Assembly: GCF_000762875.2 (NCBI RefSeq)
Contig: NZ_JRMP02000002.1
Coordinates: 185,789-249,788 of the forward strand
Direction of reading: 5' to 3'
Length of the DNA: 64,000 bases
From: Helicobacter saguini
GTDB taxonomy: Bacteria > Campylobacterota > Campylobacteria > Campylobacterales > Helicobacteraceae
A model generated the notes under the pieces. It saw only the letters and a program-made list of their open reading frames with translations, was not told where the DNA came from and did no database searches. A program made the translations under genes and the position numbers. Below are positions 18,190-26,868 of this stretch, piece by piece. Numbering within the stretch: position 1 is the stretch's first letter; each line of letters opens with the position of its first letter.

Positions 18190-18855
18190 GTGGATTTTAC
18201 GTATTTGTTTTTGGTGGCTTTTGTTGGGGCGGTGACGCCTGGACCTGATATTTTGCTTGTGATAAATAGCACGTTAAAAAGTGGGGTTTTGGCTGGGTTA
18301 AAAGCGTTGGCTGGGATTGCCACAGGGTGGCTTATATTTTTAAGTGTGATTTATTTTGGGCTTAGTTTTATTTTTAGCGGGGAAATTATGCAGGTTATTT
18401 TAAGCCTTGTTGGTGGGGCTTATTTGCTTTATATTTCTATTCTTTTAGCAAAGTCAAAACAAGAAAAAGTTATAGAATCTGTAACTTTAGATTCTATGCA
18501 AAATTTAGATTCTAAAAAAACTATAGAATCTAGCATTTTAAATTCTAAAAATATCAATAATCCTAATTTTTATATTCGCGGATTTATAGTCAATATCTCA
18601 AATCCAAAAGCAATATTATTTTTTAGCGTCATAATCGCCCCATATATGCAAGGTGGCGATATTTTACTAAGCCTTATCGTGCTATTTTTTTCCCTTGCTA
18701 GCGGGTTTTTAGGCGTGATTATTTTATGTGCGTTTTTTCGCAAATTCATAAATGATAGAATCTTTTTTATCATAGATAAAGTGTGTGGCGTGATATTTTT
18801 TTTATTTTCAATCTATTTATTTATCAATGCTTTTAACATCTTAAAATCATTTTAG
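18190..18855 (+). CDS. LysE/RhtB-family exporter
   Basis: A 221 aa inner-membrane protein with six predicted helices. The first carries the family signature FVGAVTPGPDILLV; a second motif is GFIVNISNPKAILFFSVI. The central cytoplasmic loop (about residues 95-130) is expanded by repeat peptides (VIESVTLDSMQNLDSKK), tolerated because the loop is between helices. Family members export amino acids such as lysine, homoserine or threonine; the substrate here is unknown. GTG start at 18190 after AAGG. Confidence 0.82.
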   Translation: MDFTYLFLVAFVGAVTPGPDILLVINSTLKSGVLAGLKALAGIATGWLIFLSVIYFGLSFIFSGEIMQVILSLVGGAYLLYISILLAKSKQEKVIESVTLDSMQNLDSKKTIESSILNSKNINNPNFYIRGFIVNISNPKAILFFSVIIAPYMQGGDILLSLIVLFFSLASGFLGVIILCAFFRKFINDRIFFIIDKVCGVIFFLFSIYLFINAFNILKSF

Positions 18856-18856
18856 A

Positions 18857-18862
18857 TATAAT
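18857..18862 (+). promoter_or_regulatory. putative -10 box TATAAT for the lytic transglycosylase gene
   Basis: TATAAT immediately after the LysE-family stop codon, 22 bases before the ATG at 18885, with AAAGGAG in between. This gives a very short leader. Confidence 0.5.
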
Positions 18863-18884
18863 ACGCTTTTGTCAAAGGAGAAAA

Positions 18885-21017
18885 ATGAAATTTTTTGTGT
18901 TGGTTTTTTGCGTGGTTGGGGGGGTTTTTGCGGATAGTATTATTGATTTTGGTAGCTCAAATGTTACGCGTAAGAGTGATTTGGATGCTGCCTTGCGTGA
19001 AAGTAAGAATGAAGATAATATTATAGAATCTAATACTAAAAGTGGCATAAAGTTAGAAAAATCAAAACAGACACAGAATCTAGATTCTATAAATTCTAAT
19101 AAAAATACAAATTCATGGAATCTAGATTCTAAAAATACAATAGATTCTAAAAACGCAAATTCTAAAAACGCCATAGATTCTAAAATACAAAATCCTAAAA
19201 ACACGCAAGATTCTAAAAACGTGCAAGATTCTAAGAATACAAATCCTAAAAACACGCAAGATTCTAAAAACACACAAAATTCACAAAATACAAACTCTAA
19301 AAACACAATTTCCAAAACCACATCACAGAATCTAGATTCTAACAAAACAGATTCTAAACAAGAGCCCCAAAGCTTTAAATCTATGCCAAAGCCAACTAAC
19401 GTGCAGGATCTAAAAGGACGTGACTTTTTCAATTACTACATAAAAGATAAGCCAAAGGGCATCGTTCGCGACTTTTACATCTGGCAGTATTTGAGTGAAA
19501 ATAAGCTAGATAGCAAGCAAATTAACGAAGTTTATAAAATGCTAAATGCCAAAAATCCGTATTTGCGAAAAGTGCTAAATAATCTTGGCAAGACTGAGAA
19601 GCTACCGCGTGATATGGAGTGTGCTAAAATGGCGGTAAAAACGGCTTTGAAAGCCGAAGATAGCTGCCTTATAATCTCGGTAAAAAATCACTTGGCTGCT
19701 TTTAAAACGCTGGATAAAGCAACAACTGATTCAGTGCTTAAAAAAATAAAAAACACCCACAAGGATACCGCGCGCGCCATTGAGATTTTGCAAAATGCAA
19801 ACCGCACCACCGCCCTTTTTAAAGAAAACTCAATCGTGTTTAATATGGTTTATCACGCCCTAAGTAGCGATGAAAAGCATAAAATCACAACACAGAATCC
19901 AGCCGAAGATTTTAAACGTTTGAGCGAGTATAAAACAAATGGATTCTATATTTTGCTAAATAACGCCATTTTAAGTAGCAATTTGAAAAATATAAAAACC
20001 CTACTTTTAAAGGCGGATATTAAGGAAGCTCCGCATAATACGCTATTTTTGCTTGGCATTAATGAGTTGCGTTTTGGCGATAAAACAAAAGCGATGAATT
20101 ATTTTGAAAGGGCTAAAAAGGCGACAAGTTTGGGCTTTTTTATTGATAGGGCGACTTTTTGGCAGTATATGCTAAGCAAAGATTCTAAGTATTTGGACGC
20201 TTTGCTAAAGAGTAAAAATGCGAATATTTTTAGCATTTTTGCGTCTCAAAAAACGGGGAAAAGCCCGGGATACACGATAATTAGCACGCTTCCTAGCCTT
20301 GCACTTGATAATCCGCCCTTTGATACAAAAGACCCTTATGTGTGGCAAAATATTTCAAATACGATGATAAATTCTAGCGACCCTATAAAGCTTGCCAAAG
20401 TCGTGCCTTACTTTTCGTATAAAGACACGATGCCGCATCTTGCGTATTTGATGCAAAAGATTGATAAATATGCGACTAATTATTACATTACGCCTTATGA
20501 GGGGCTAATAAAGTGGAATAGTGTGGAGGAGCAAAGCTTCACATTTGCGATAGCGCGCCAGGAGAGCTACTTTATACCGACTTTGATTTCGCGCTCTTTC
20601 GCACTAGGAATCATGCAGATTATGCCAGCAAATGTGAAGCCTTTTGCTAAAGAAATGGGGCGAAGCGATATTGAGTATAACGACCTTTTTGACCCGAAAA
20701 CTTCGCTAGAGATGGGGCGGCATTTTTTAAATGTGCTAAAGCGGCAATTTAAACATCCGCTATTTGTGGCGTATTCATACAATGGCGGTCCCGGATTTTT
20801 GAAAAGATTGCTAGATAAAAACGAGCTTTTTTTAAAAAATCGCGATTATGAGCCATGGCTTAGTATGGAGCTAGTGCCAAATGAGGAATCGCGTCTTTAT
20901 GGGCAACGTGTACTAGCAAATTTTATCATTTATGAGAAACTCTTTGGCAAGGAAATAAACTTGGAAAATTTGTTGAAAGAAACGCTTATTTACCACAACG
21001 CGAATATTACAAAATAA
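18885..21017 (+). CDS. slt: soluble lytic murein transglycosylase
   Basis: A 710 aa periplasmic enzyme that cleaves the MurNAc-GlcNAc bond to leave 1,6-anhydro ends. It has a signal peptide (MKFFVLVFCVVGGVFA), then about 120 residues of DSKN/QDSKNTNPKN repeats (residues 40-160), a long alpha-helical superhelix (YVWQNISN, MPHLAYLMQKIDKY) and a C-terminal SLT domain. The catalytic Glu is in FAIARQESYF, followed by FALGIMQIMP and VAYSYNGGPGFLKR. H. pylori Slt has the same architecture without so large an insertion. The repeat block sits between export signal and superhelix, where length should matter little. Confidence 0.9.
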   Translation: MKFFVLVFCVVGGVFADSIIDFGSSNVTRKSDLDAALRESKNEDNIIESNTKSGIKLEKSKQTQNLDSINSNKNTNSWNLDSKNTIDSKNANSKNAIDSKIQNPKNTQDSKNVQDSKNTNPKNTQDSKNTQNSQNTNSKNTISKTTSQNLDSNKTDSKQEPQSFKSMPKPTNVQDLKGRDFFNYYIKDKPKGIVRDFYIWQYLSENKLDSKQINEVYKMLNAKNPYLRKVLNNLGKTEKLPRDMECAKMAVKTALKAEDSCLIISVKNHLAAFKTLDKATTDSVLKKIKNTHKDTARAIEILQNANRTTALFKENSIVFNMVYHALSSDEKHKITTQNPAEDFKRLSEYKTNGFYILLNNAILSSNLKNIKTLLLKADIKEAPHNTLFLLGINELRFGDKTKAMNYFERAKKATSLGFFIDRATFWQYMLSKDSKYLDALLKSKNANIFSIFASQKTGKSPGYTIISTLPSLALDNPPFDTKDPYVWQNISNTMINSSDPIKLAKVVPYFSYKDTMPHLAYLMQKIDKYATNYYITPYEGLIKWNSVEEQSFTFAIARQESYFIPTLISRSFALGIMQIMPANVKPFAKEMGRSDIEYNDLFDPKTSLEMGRHFLNVLKRQFKHPLFVAYSYNGGPGFLKRLLDKNELFLKNRDYEPWLSMELVPNEESRLYGQRVLANFIIYEKLFGKEINLENLLKETLIYHNANITK

Positions 21018-21100
21018 AAAAAATAAATTTGTTTTCGTAACATTAATTTTTTAAATATATCATTACGATTTGTAATTGCAAAACGCGCGTAATTTTATGT

Positions 21101-21106
21101 TATAAT
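21101..21106 (+). promoter_or_regulatory. extended -10 box TGTTATAAT for the HDOD gene
   Basis: TGT directly before TATAAT, 39 bases before the ATG at 21146. It fits the sigma-70 extended -10 consensus of Helicobacter. Confidence 0.6.
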
Positions 21107-21145
21107 AAAAGATTTAAAAATATTAGAACTTAAGAGGGATTGACC

Positions 21146-22003
21146 ATGATGAATGAGCTTTTGGATAAGACCATTGAGAATCTGCCGCCATTGCCTGAGA
21201 CCGTGATTAAACTTCGCAGCTACATCGATGGCGCAGGTAGCGAGGTGCGGATACAAGAAGTGGTTAATATCATCTCGCAAGACCCGCTTTTGACGGCGGA
21301 TTTACTGCGTTTGGCAAACTCTCCTTATTATGGTTTCTCCCGCGAGATTTCCACGATAAATCAGGTCGTTGCCCTGCTTGGCGTGACAAATATCAAAAAT
21401 ATCGCCATTGCAAATTCGCTAAAGGGCAAGCTAAATGTGAATGTCGCGCCTTATGGGCTTGATACGCCGACATTCCTGCGGAAATCTAGCGAAGAGGTCA
21501 ATTTTATTACCGAGTGGCTAGGCGAGGAGGATAAAAAGCTAAGTCAGGAGCTTGTGCCGTGTGCGATGCTTATGCGGCTTGGGATGATTTTATTTTCGAG
21601 TATGCTTATCCAGCAAAAAAAGGATAAGGAATTTTTGGAGCTTATTAAGCAAAATAATTATAAAAATATTAGCTTTGTTGAGAATGAATTTTTTGGCACA
21701 GACCATCTTAGTTTTTCTGGCTTTTTGTTTAATTATTGGAAGTTTGATGAGGATTTGATAGAATCTTTGGCATATATTACCGCTCCGCACGCGGCAAGTG
21801 ACCATGTGAAAAAAAATTCGTATGCTTTGGCTATTGCAAATCGTGTATTTGAGCCTTATGAGGGTGGGAATCCTTACAATATGCACGAGGCAGTAGCTCT
21901 TATTCAAGAAGCAGCAACGCAAGGCATCCGCTTTGATGTAGAAAAATTCAAGGAAAAACTCCCCCACCAAGCCCTTATAAACTTGCAGATGAAAGTTGAG
22001 TAG
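21146..22003 (+). CDS. HDOD-domain regulatory protein
   Basis: A cytosolic protein of about 285 aa (MMNELLDKTIENLPPLPETV). The HDOD signature is clear: LPPLPETVIKL, QDPLLTADLLRLANSPYYGFSREISTINQVVALLG, and a later GFLFNYWKFDEDLIESL. HDOD proteins are catalytically inactive relatives of HD phosphohydrolases used in signalling, motility and stress regulation. The ATG at 21146 is chosen because GAGGG lies about eight bases upstream; an in-frame TTG at 21140 is less likely. It has its own extended -10 and precedes hypD. Confidence 0.85.
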   Translation: MMNELLDKTIENLPPLPETVIKLRSYIDGAGSEVRIQEVVNIISQDPLLTADLLRLANSPYYGFSREISTINQVVALLGVTNIKNIAIANSLKGKLNVNVAPYGLDTPTFLRKSSEEVNFITEWLGEEDKKLSQELVPCAMLMRLGMILFSSMLIQQKKDKEFLELIKQNNYKNISFVENEFFGTDHLSFSGFLFNYWKFDEDLIESLAYITAPHAASDHVKKNSYALAIANRVFEPYEGGNPYNMHEAVALIQEAATQGIRFDVEKFKEKLPHQALINLQMKVE

Positions 22004-22071
22004 ATTAACATAAGATAATCATAAATTGCAAAAATATTATAGAATCTTACAAAACCACAAAGAAGCACAAA

Positions 22072-23187
22072 ATGGGAAACATCAACGATTTTATCAATCC
22101 ATATCGCGACAAAAATAGCATACAAGCCCTAAGCAAAAAAATAAACGCCCTTGCAAATGAGCTAAAAGAGCCTATTTTTATGATGGAGGTTTGTGGCGGA
22201 CACACGCATACGCTTATGAAATTTGGGCTAAAAGGGCTAATAGATTCTAAAAACCTGCACTTTATCCATGGTCCTGGCTGCCCTGTTTGCATTATGCCAA
22301 AGGGGCGTATTAGCGAGGCTTACGAGCTTTCAATGATGTCAGATACGATACTTGTAACGCTTGGTGATATGATAAAGGTGCCTGGGCAAAAGGGCAGCCT
22401 TGCGGATGCGAGGGCGCGTGGTGCTGATGTGCGTTTTATTTATTCGCCCTTTGATTGCCTTGCGATTGCAAGGGAAAATCCGCACAAAAAAATCGTGTAT
22501 TTTGCCATAGGCTTTGAGACGACAACGCCCATGAGCGCGGCACTTTTGCAGCGCGCAATAGATTCTAATATCACTAATCTTTTCTTGCATATAAATCATG
22601 TGCTAGTCCCCCCGCCTGTTCGCGCCATTTTGGATGATAAACGCGCTAAGGTCAATGCGCTAATTGCGCCTTCTCACGTAAGCGTGATTAGCGGTTCTAA
22701 AATCTATGAGCCGCTGGCGCGTGACTATCAAATTCCTATCGTGGTGAGCGGATTTGAGCCTGTGGATATGCTTGAGAGCATTTTAAAAATCATCACGCAA
22801 CGCCTTGAAAATCGCGCCTGTGTGGAGAATCAATACTCGCGTGTGGTAAATTTTGATGGCAATCTTAAGGCACAAGAAATGGTGGCAAAATATTTTGAAA
22901 TCGCGCCTAGCTTTGTGTGGCGAGGGCTAGGCGAGATTAAGCATTCTAGTTTGCGTTTGCGTGATGAATTTAGCGGGTTTGACGCAGAGAAAGTATTTAA
23001 GATTCCAAAGATAGAATCTAAAGAGAGCAAGAACTGCCTTTGTGGCGAGATTCTAAAAGGATTAGCAGAGCCAAAAGATTGCAAGGTTTTTGGCAAAGCC
23101 TGCACGCCAAGCAAGCCTATGGGTAGTTGTATGGTTAGCAGCGAAGGGGCGTGCGCCGCTTATTACAAATATGGGATGATTGTGTGA
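22072..23187 (+). CDS. hypD: [NiFe]-hydrogenase maturation protein HypD
   Basis: A 371 aa iron-sulphur protein that, with HypC, carries the Fe(CN)2CO unit during assembly of the [NiFe] active site. Visible motifs are EVCGGHTHTLMKFG, FIHGPGCPVCIMPKG, YFAIGFETTTPMS and SGFEPVDML, plus the C-terminal cysteine-rich segment (NCLCGEILKG, FGKACTPSKPMGSCMVSSEG) that holds the 4Fe-4S cluster. Length is normal for the family. A hydrogenase small-subunit gene lies 6 kb upstream, so the window is part of a hydrogenase-related region, but other hyp genes are not adjacent. Confidence 0.95.
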   Translation: MGNINDFINPYRDKNSIQALSKKINALANELKEPIFMMEVCGGHTHTLMKFGLKGLIDSKNLHFIHGPGCPVCIMPKGRISEAYELSMMSDTILVTLGDMIKVPGQKGSLADARARGADVRFIYSPFDCLAIARENPHKKIVYFAIGFETTTPMSAALLQRAIDSNITNLFLHINHVLVPPPVRAILDDKRAKVNALIAPSHVSVISGSKIYEPLARDYQIPIVVSGFEPVDMLESILKIITQRLENRACVENQYSRVVNFDGNLKAQEMVAKYFEIAPSFVWRGLGEIKHSSLRLRDEFSGFDAEKVFKIPKIESKESKNCLCGEILKGLAEPKDCKVFGKACTPSKPMGSCMVSSEGACAAYYKYGMIV

Positions 23188-23221
23188 ATATATTGAGTTT
23201 AATTTTGCAGATTCTAAAACC

Positions 23222-25225
23222 TTAAAATTTAAACTCATTGATTTTCGCTTCGATTTGCGTTGCTTTGGAATCTAGGGTTTTGGCTTCATTTGATATGTTA
23301 TCCATTTCTTTTGCGATGTCTTGTAGGTTTTTATCTAGGATTTTATTATTGCCTAAAAGCGTTTTGGTATCTTCGCTTAATACTTCGCTACTATTCATCG
23401 TATCTTTTGCCAAGTCGCCTACAATGCTAATCTTACCTGCCACAGCCTGTATTGTCTCTTGTATTTTTTGGCTCTCTTCGGCGAAATTGTTGAAATTCTC
23501 CGTGCTTTGCATAATTCGTTCGCTTATTTCATTTATGCTTTGCGTTATTAGCTGGATAGTCGCGTCAATTTCGCTTAATGCCTTTTGCGTTCGCTCGGCT
23601 AATTTTCGCACTTCATCAGCGACCACGGCAAAGCCACGACCATGTTCGCCCGCTCTTGCCGCTTCTATTGCCGCATTTAAGGCTAGTAGATTTGTTTGTG
23701 ACGCAATATCAGCGATGGTTGTTAAGATTCCCTTAATATTTTGCGCATTTTCATTTAGTGATGAAACATTGCTTGATAGCTCGCTTTGTAGTCCCGCATC
23801 CCTTGCGACAGATTCAGCAAAATGCGTTATAGAATCTAGCGTCTTATCTAGCTCATCTTTAGATTCTATAATATCTTGCATCGTATCGTTTGTTTTTTCC
23901 ATACTTGTGCTTAGGGCTGCTTCAACTTGCGTTCCCACTTTTGCGGTATTATGCGATAGGGTGCTGCCTTCTTGCGTATGGTGCAGGACTTCGTTTGCGG
24001 ATTTTATTAGGTTATTTGAGATTTGCACGTTTTGTTTTATTTGCGTATTTAGCGAACTGAAAACGTCCTTTATAGATTCTAAAAAGTTATTTATTGTTGT
24101 GGTAATCGTGCCGATTTCATCTTCGGCTTTATAACGAGTCAAGGCGGATGTATCGCTCATATCCTTAGTGTTACTTAATGTAACAAAATACGCCTGCATA
24201 GCCCTAATACGTTTGGCAATATTTGCCGCGATAATATATCCTATCACCATCGTTAAGATAATCGCACAGGTTACAGCAATCAACGCAGTCCAAAAGTAAA
24301 ATCGCGACGTGGCATTTATATCCAAGATTCTATCATTTAGCTTTGTGGCGAGTTTATCTTCTACATCTTTCATCAAATTTATCTTTTTTGTAATCGTGTC
24401 AAACCAGTAAGTTGGCTCAATATTATACCCCCCAGCAGTCGCGTTATCAAGGGCTACTTTACGCATTCTATCCACTTCACTAAAGCTAGAATCTTTAGTA
24501 ATCTCATCATACGCACTCGCATCCTGCTCTATGCTATATCGCTTGAAACTCTCAATATACACATTTTGGGCGACCATAAGTGAAATGAATTTAAGGAACA
24601 TTCCCTCTGCGAAATGATTCGCACTAAAGGTATTATTTAGCACGGCTCTCTCTTGCCCGGCGCGCTCTTTAGCATTTAAAAAGTTGATATATGCAATGAG
24701 CGAACGCGTAATATCATCATTTGTGCTAACTTTTGCAATGTCAATGACCACTTCAATGCTAGTAGCAATCGTGCTAGTATAATATGCAATCGTATCTTGG
24801 ACTGAAATATTTAGGCTACTAATGCGACTGCGGATGTCGCTTAGCTTGTCAATATCTTGCAGTGCCGTATTCATCGCATTTTGCACGATTAAAGGCATAG
24901 AATCTTTATCAAATGTGTTTAGAAATGCCTTTAACTCGGCTATTTGCTTATCAGTATCGCGTCTTACATTTTGCAAATTATCGCCAAATTTAGTGCCTTT
25001 AGAACCGATATAGCCAGCAGATGTCCCACGCTCCTTTTGCAGCTCGTGTATCACAAGGCTAATTTGCGTTGAAAGCTTAATGCCATTATCAAGGATGTTT
25101 GATTCCTTAAGATTGCTATAACGATTTGCTATCAAAATTGAGCTTAACACAATAGTCGTAATCAGCGGCAACAGGCTAAATAGCACCATTTTCACCCTAA
25201 TTTTTAAATTGCTAAGATTGAACAT
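23222..25225 (-). CDS. methyl-accepting chemotaxis protein with NIT sensor domain
   Basis: A 667 aa transmembrane chemoreceptor. After an N-terminal helix (residues about 11-30) the periplasmic part contains the NIT hallmark [16 protein letters not shown] and the repeated helical pattern of that domain, associated with nitrate/nitrite sensing in some proteins. A second helix ([20 protein letters not shown], about 312-332) leads to a HAMP region and a signalling domain with the invariant hairpin tip around [20 protein letters not shown]. It would signal through CheA/CheW. Ligand identity is inference only. Confidence 0.9.
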   Translation of the reverse strand: MFNLSNLKIRVKMVLFSLLPLITTIVLSSILIANRYSNLKESNILDNGIKLSTQISLVIHELQKERGTSAGYIGSKGTKFGDNLQNVRRDTDKQIAELKAFLNTFDKDSMPLIVQNAMNTALQDIDKLSDIRSRISSLNISVQDTIAYYTSTIATSIEVVIDIAKVSTNDDITRSLIAYINFLNAKERAGQERAVLNNTFSANHFAEGMFLKFISLMVAQNVYIESFKRYSIEQDASAYDEITKDSSFSEVDRMRKVALDNATAGGYNIEPTYWFDTITKKINLMKDVEDKLATKLNDRILDINATSRFYFWTALIAVTCAIILTMVIGYIIAANIAKRIRAMQAYFVTLSNTKDMSDTSALTRYKAEDEIGTITTTINNFLESIKDVFSSLNTQIKQNVQISNNLIKSANEVLHHTQEGSTLSHNTAKVGTQVEAALSTSMEKTNDTMQDIIESKDELDKTLDSITHFAESVARDAGLQSELSSNVSSLNENAQNIKGILTTIADIASQTNLLALNAAIEAARAGEHGRGFAVVADEVRKLAERTQKALSEIDATIQLITQSINEISERIMQSTENFNNFAEESQKIQETIQAVAGKISIVGDLAKDTMNSSEVLSEDTKTLLGNNKILDKNLQDIAKEMDNISNEAKTLDSKATQIEAKINEFKF

Positions 25226-25242
25226 TTTGTCACCTTTGTTTT

Positions 25243-25427
25243 GTTTAGATTCTACGATTTTAGATTCTATATTTTCTTAGAATCTTTGTTGTTTAGAATC
25301 TTTGGCTTTAGATTCTATATTTTGCCTTTGCTTAGAATCTTTAAATCTTAGATTCTATATTTTAGCATTGTTTAGAATCTCTAGCTTTTTAGATTCTATA
25401 TTTTTAGAATCTTTTAGAATCTACATT
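25243..25427. repeat. intergenic array of alternating AGATTCT/AGAATCT motifs
   Basis: The 334-base gap between the chemoreceptor and the aminotransferase holds about 14 copies of AGAWTCT in 185 bases, alternating in orientation at roughly 10-25 base spacing and separated by T-rich filler. No reading frame or tRNA is visible. The remainder of the gap (25428-25559) is A/T-rich and would hold the chemoreceptor promoter if that is not inside the array. Confidence 0.8.
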
Positions 25428-25559
25428 ATATAACAATACTTAGACTTTGTAGAAAAATATTGACTATTTTTCTTAATATATATGTGAAAAAATGTAAAAA
25501 TATGGAAATATTTGAATAAAAGGCTAGATTTTTAAACACAGAATCTAAAACAACAGATT

Positions 25560-26765
25560 CTACAAACCTTTCAAAAATTCCTTTATGTTTCGGGCAGCTT
25601 GGCGGATGCGCTTTTCATTTTCAATTAATGCTATCCGCACATAATTTTCCCCAGCAATACCAAAGCCAACGCCAGGGCTAACTGCCACTTTTGCCTCCTC
25701 TAATAGCCTTTTACTAAACTCCAAACTTCCCATTTTAGAACACTTCGATGGTAAAGCAGCCCATATAAACATACTAGCCTTTGGCATCACCATATCCCAT
25801 CCAGCCTTGCCAAAAGATTCTATCATCACTTTCATTCGCTTTTCATAAGTGGCGCGAATATCGGCTGTGGCGGCATCGCATTCATTCAAAGCAATCGTAG
25901 CAGCCACCTGCAGCGGCGTATAGATTCCATAATCTATCCAGCCCTTTATCTTTTGGAGTGCCTCGATAATGCGCCGATTACCACTCACAAAGCCGATACG
26001 CCAGCCCGCCATATTATAGCTCTTACTAAGCGTGTAAGTCTCAACCGCGACATCCTTTGCGCCCTTTACCTCAAAAATGCTTGGCGTCCTAAAATCGCCA
26101 AAATACAGCTCCGCATACGCAATATCGCTAATGATATAGAATCTTTCCTTTTTTGCCAAGGCGACAAGCCGCTCATAAAAGCCCTTATTGACAATCACAC
26201 TCGTTGGGTTATGCGGGAAATTCACCACGACAAACTTAGGCTTTGGAAAGCTCTCATAAAGCGACTTTTGCAACGATTCAAAAAAAACATCCTCGTTTAG
26301 CTCGTAGTTTTCAGTATAGCTAAGCGGAAAAGTGCTAACATTCGCGCCATTAATGATAAAAGCGTGGTAGTGGATAGGATAGGCAGGCTCAGGGACAATC
26401 GCAAGGTCGCCTGGGTTCGTGATAGCTTGGACTAAATGCACAAAGCCCTCCTTACTGCCCATACTCACGCACACCTCTAAGTTCGGGTCAAGCGTGACAT
26501 TAAAGCGACGTTTATACCACTCAGCCAAGGCTACACGCAGCTTGTAGATACCACGACTAACCGAGTAGCCTTGCGTTTTAGGCTTCCTTGCACTCTCACA
26601 CAGCTTGTCAATTACAGCTTTTGGGGGCATCCCATCAGGATTACCCATTGAAAAATCGATAACATCAATGCCTTTTTGCCGCATTTCTAGCTTGATTTCA
26701 TTAATCGTGCTAAAAAGATACTTCGGCAACCGCTTTATTTTCCCAAATGTGATTTCATCAAACAT
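25560..26765 (-). CDS. class I/II PLP-dependent aminotransferase
   Basis: A 401 aa fold-type I aminotransferase similar to H. pylori HP0672 and to the LL-diaminopimelate/alanine-type group. Motifs: IDFSMGNPDGMPP near the N-terminus, VPEPAYPIHYHAF, VVNFPHNPTS (the Asn/Pro loop), DIAYAELYF, and TYTLSKSYNMAGWRIGF with the lysine that binds PLP. Full length, no repeat insertion. The exact amino donor (aspartate, alanine or diaminopimelate) cannot be told from sequence alone. Confidence 0.85.
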   Translation of the reverse strand: MFDEITFGKIKRLPKYLFSTINEIKLEMRQKGIDVIDFSMGNPDGMPPKAVIDKLCESARKPKTQGYSVSRGIYKLRVALAEWYKRRFNVTLDPNLEVCVSMGSKEGFVHLVQAITNPGDLAIVPEPAYPIHYHAFIINGANVSTFPLSYTENYELNEDVFFESLQKSLYESFPKPKFVVVNFPHNPTSVIVNKGFYERLVALAKKERFYIISDIAYAELYFGDFRTPSIFEVKGAKDVAVETYTLSKSYNMAGWRIGFVSGNRRIIEALQKIKGWIDYGIYTPLQVAATIALNECDAATADIRATYEKRMKVMIESFGKAGWDMVMPKASMFIWAALPSKCSKMGSLEFSKRLLEEAKVAVSPGVGFGIAGENYVRIALIENEKRIRQAARNIKEFLKGL

Positions 26766-26868
26766 TTTTTTACCTTTATTAATAACGTGGGTAGATTATA
26801 GCATTTATATTTAGAATTTTTTGCAAGGTTTAGTTAGGGAAAATGGATTTTGTGAATTATGTGATAAT

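Noticed and set aside
23238..24134. 298-codon frame on the plus strand
   Set aside because: Shadow of the chemoreceptor signalling domain, whose minus-strand motifs are unmistakable; Ser/Cys/Ala-rich translation is typical of an antisense frame.
25243..25427. Possible CRISPR array in the repeat-rich gap
   Set aside because: Repeats are only 7 bases, alternate in orientation and have irregular spacers of about 5-20 bases; there are no cas genes.
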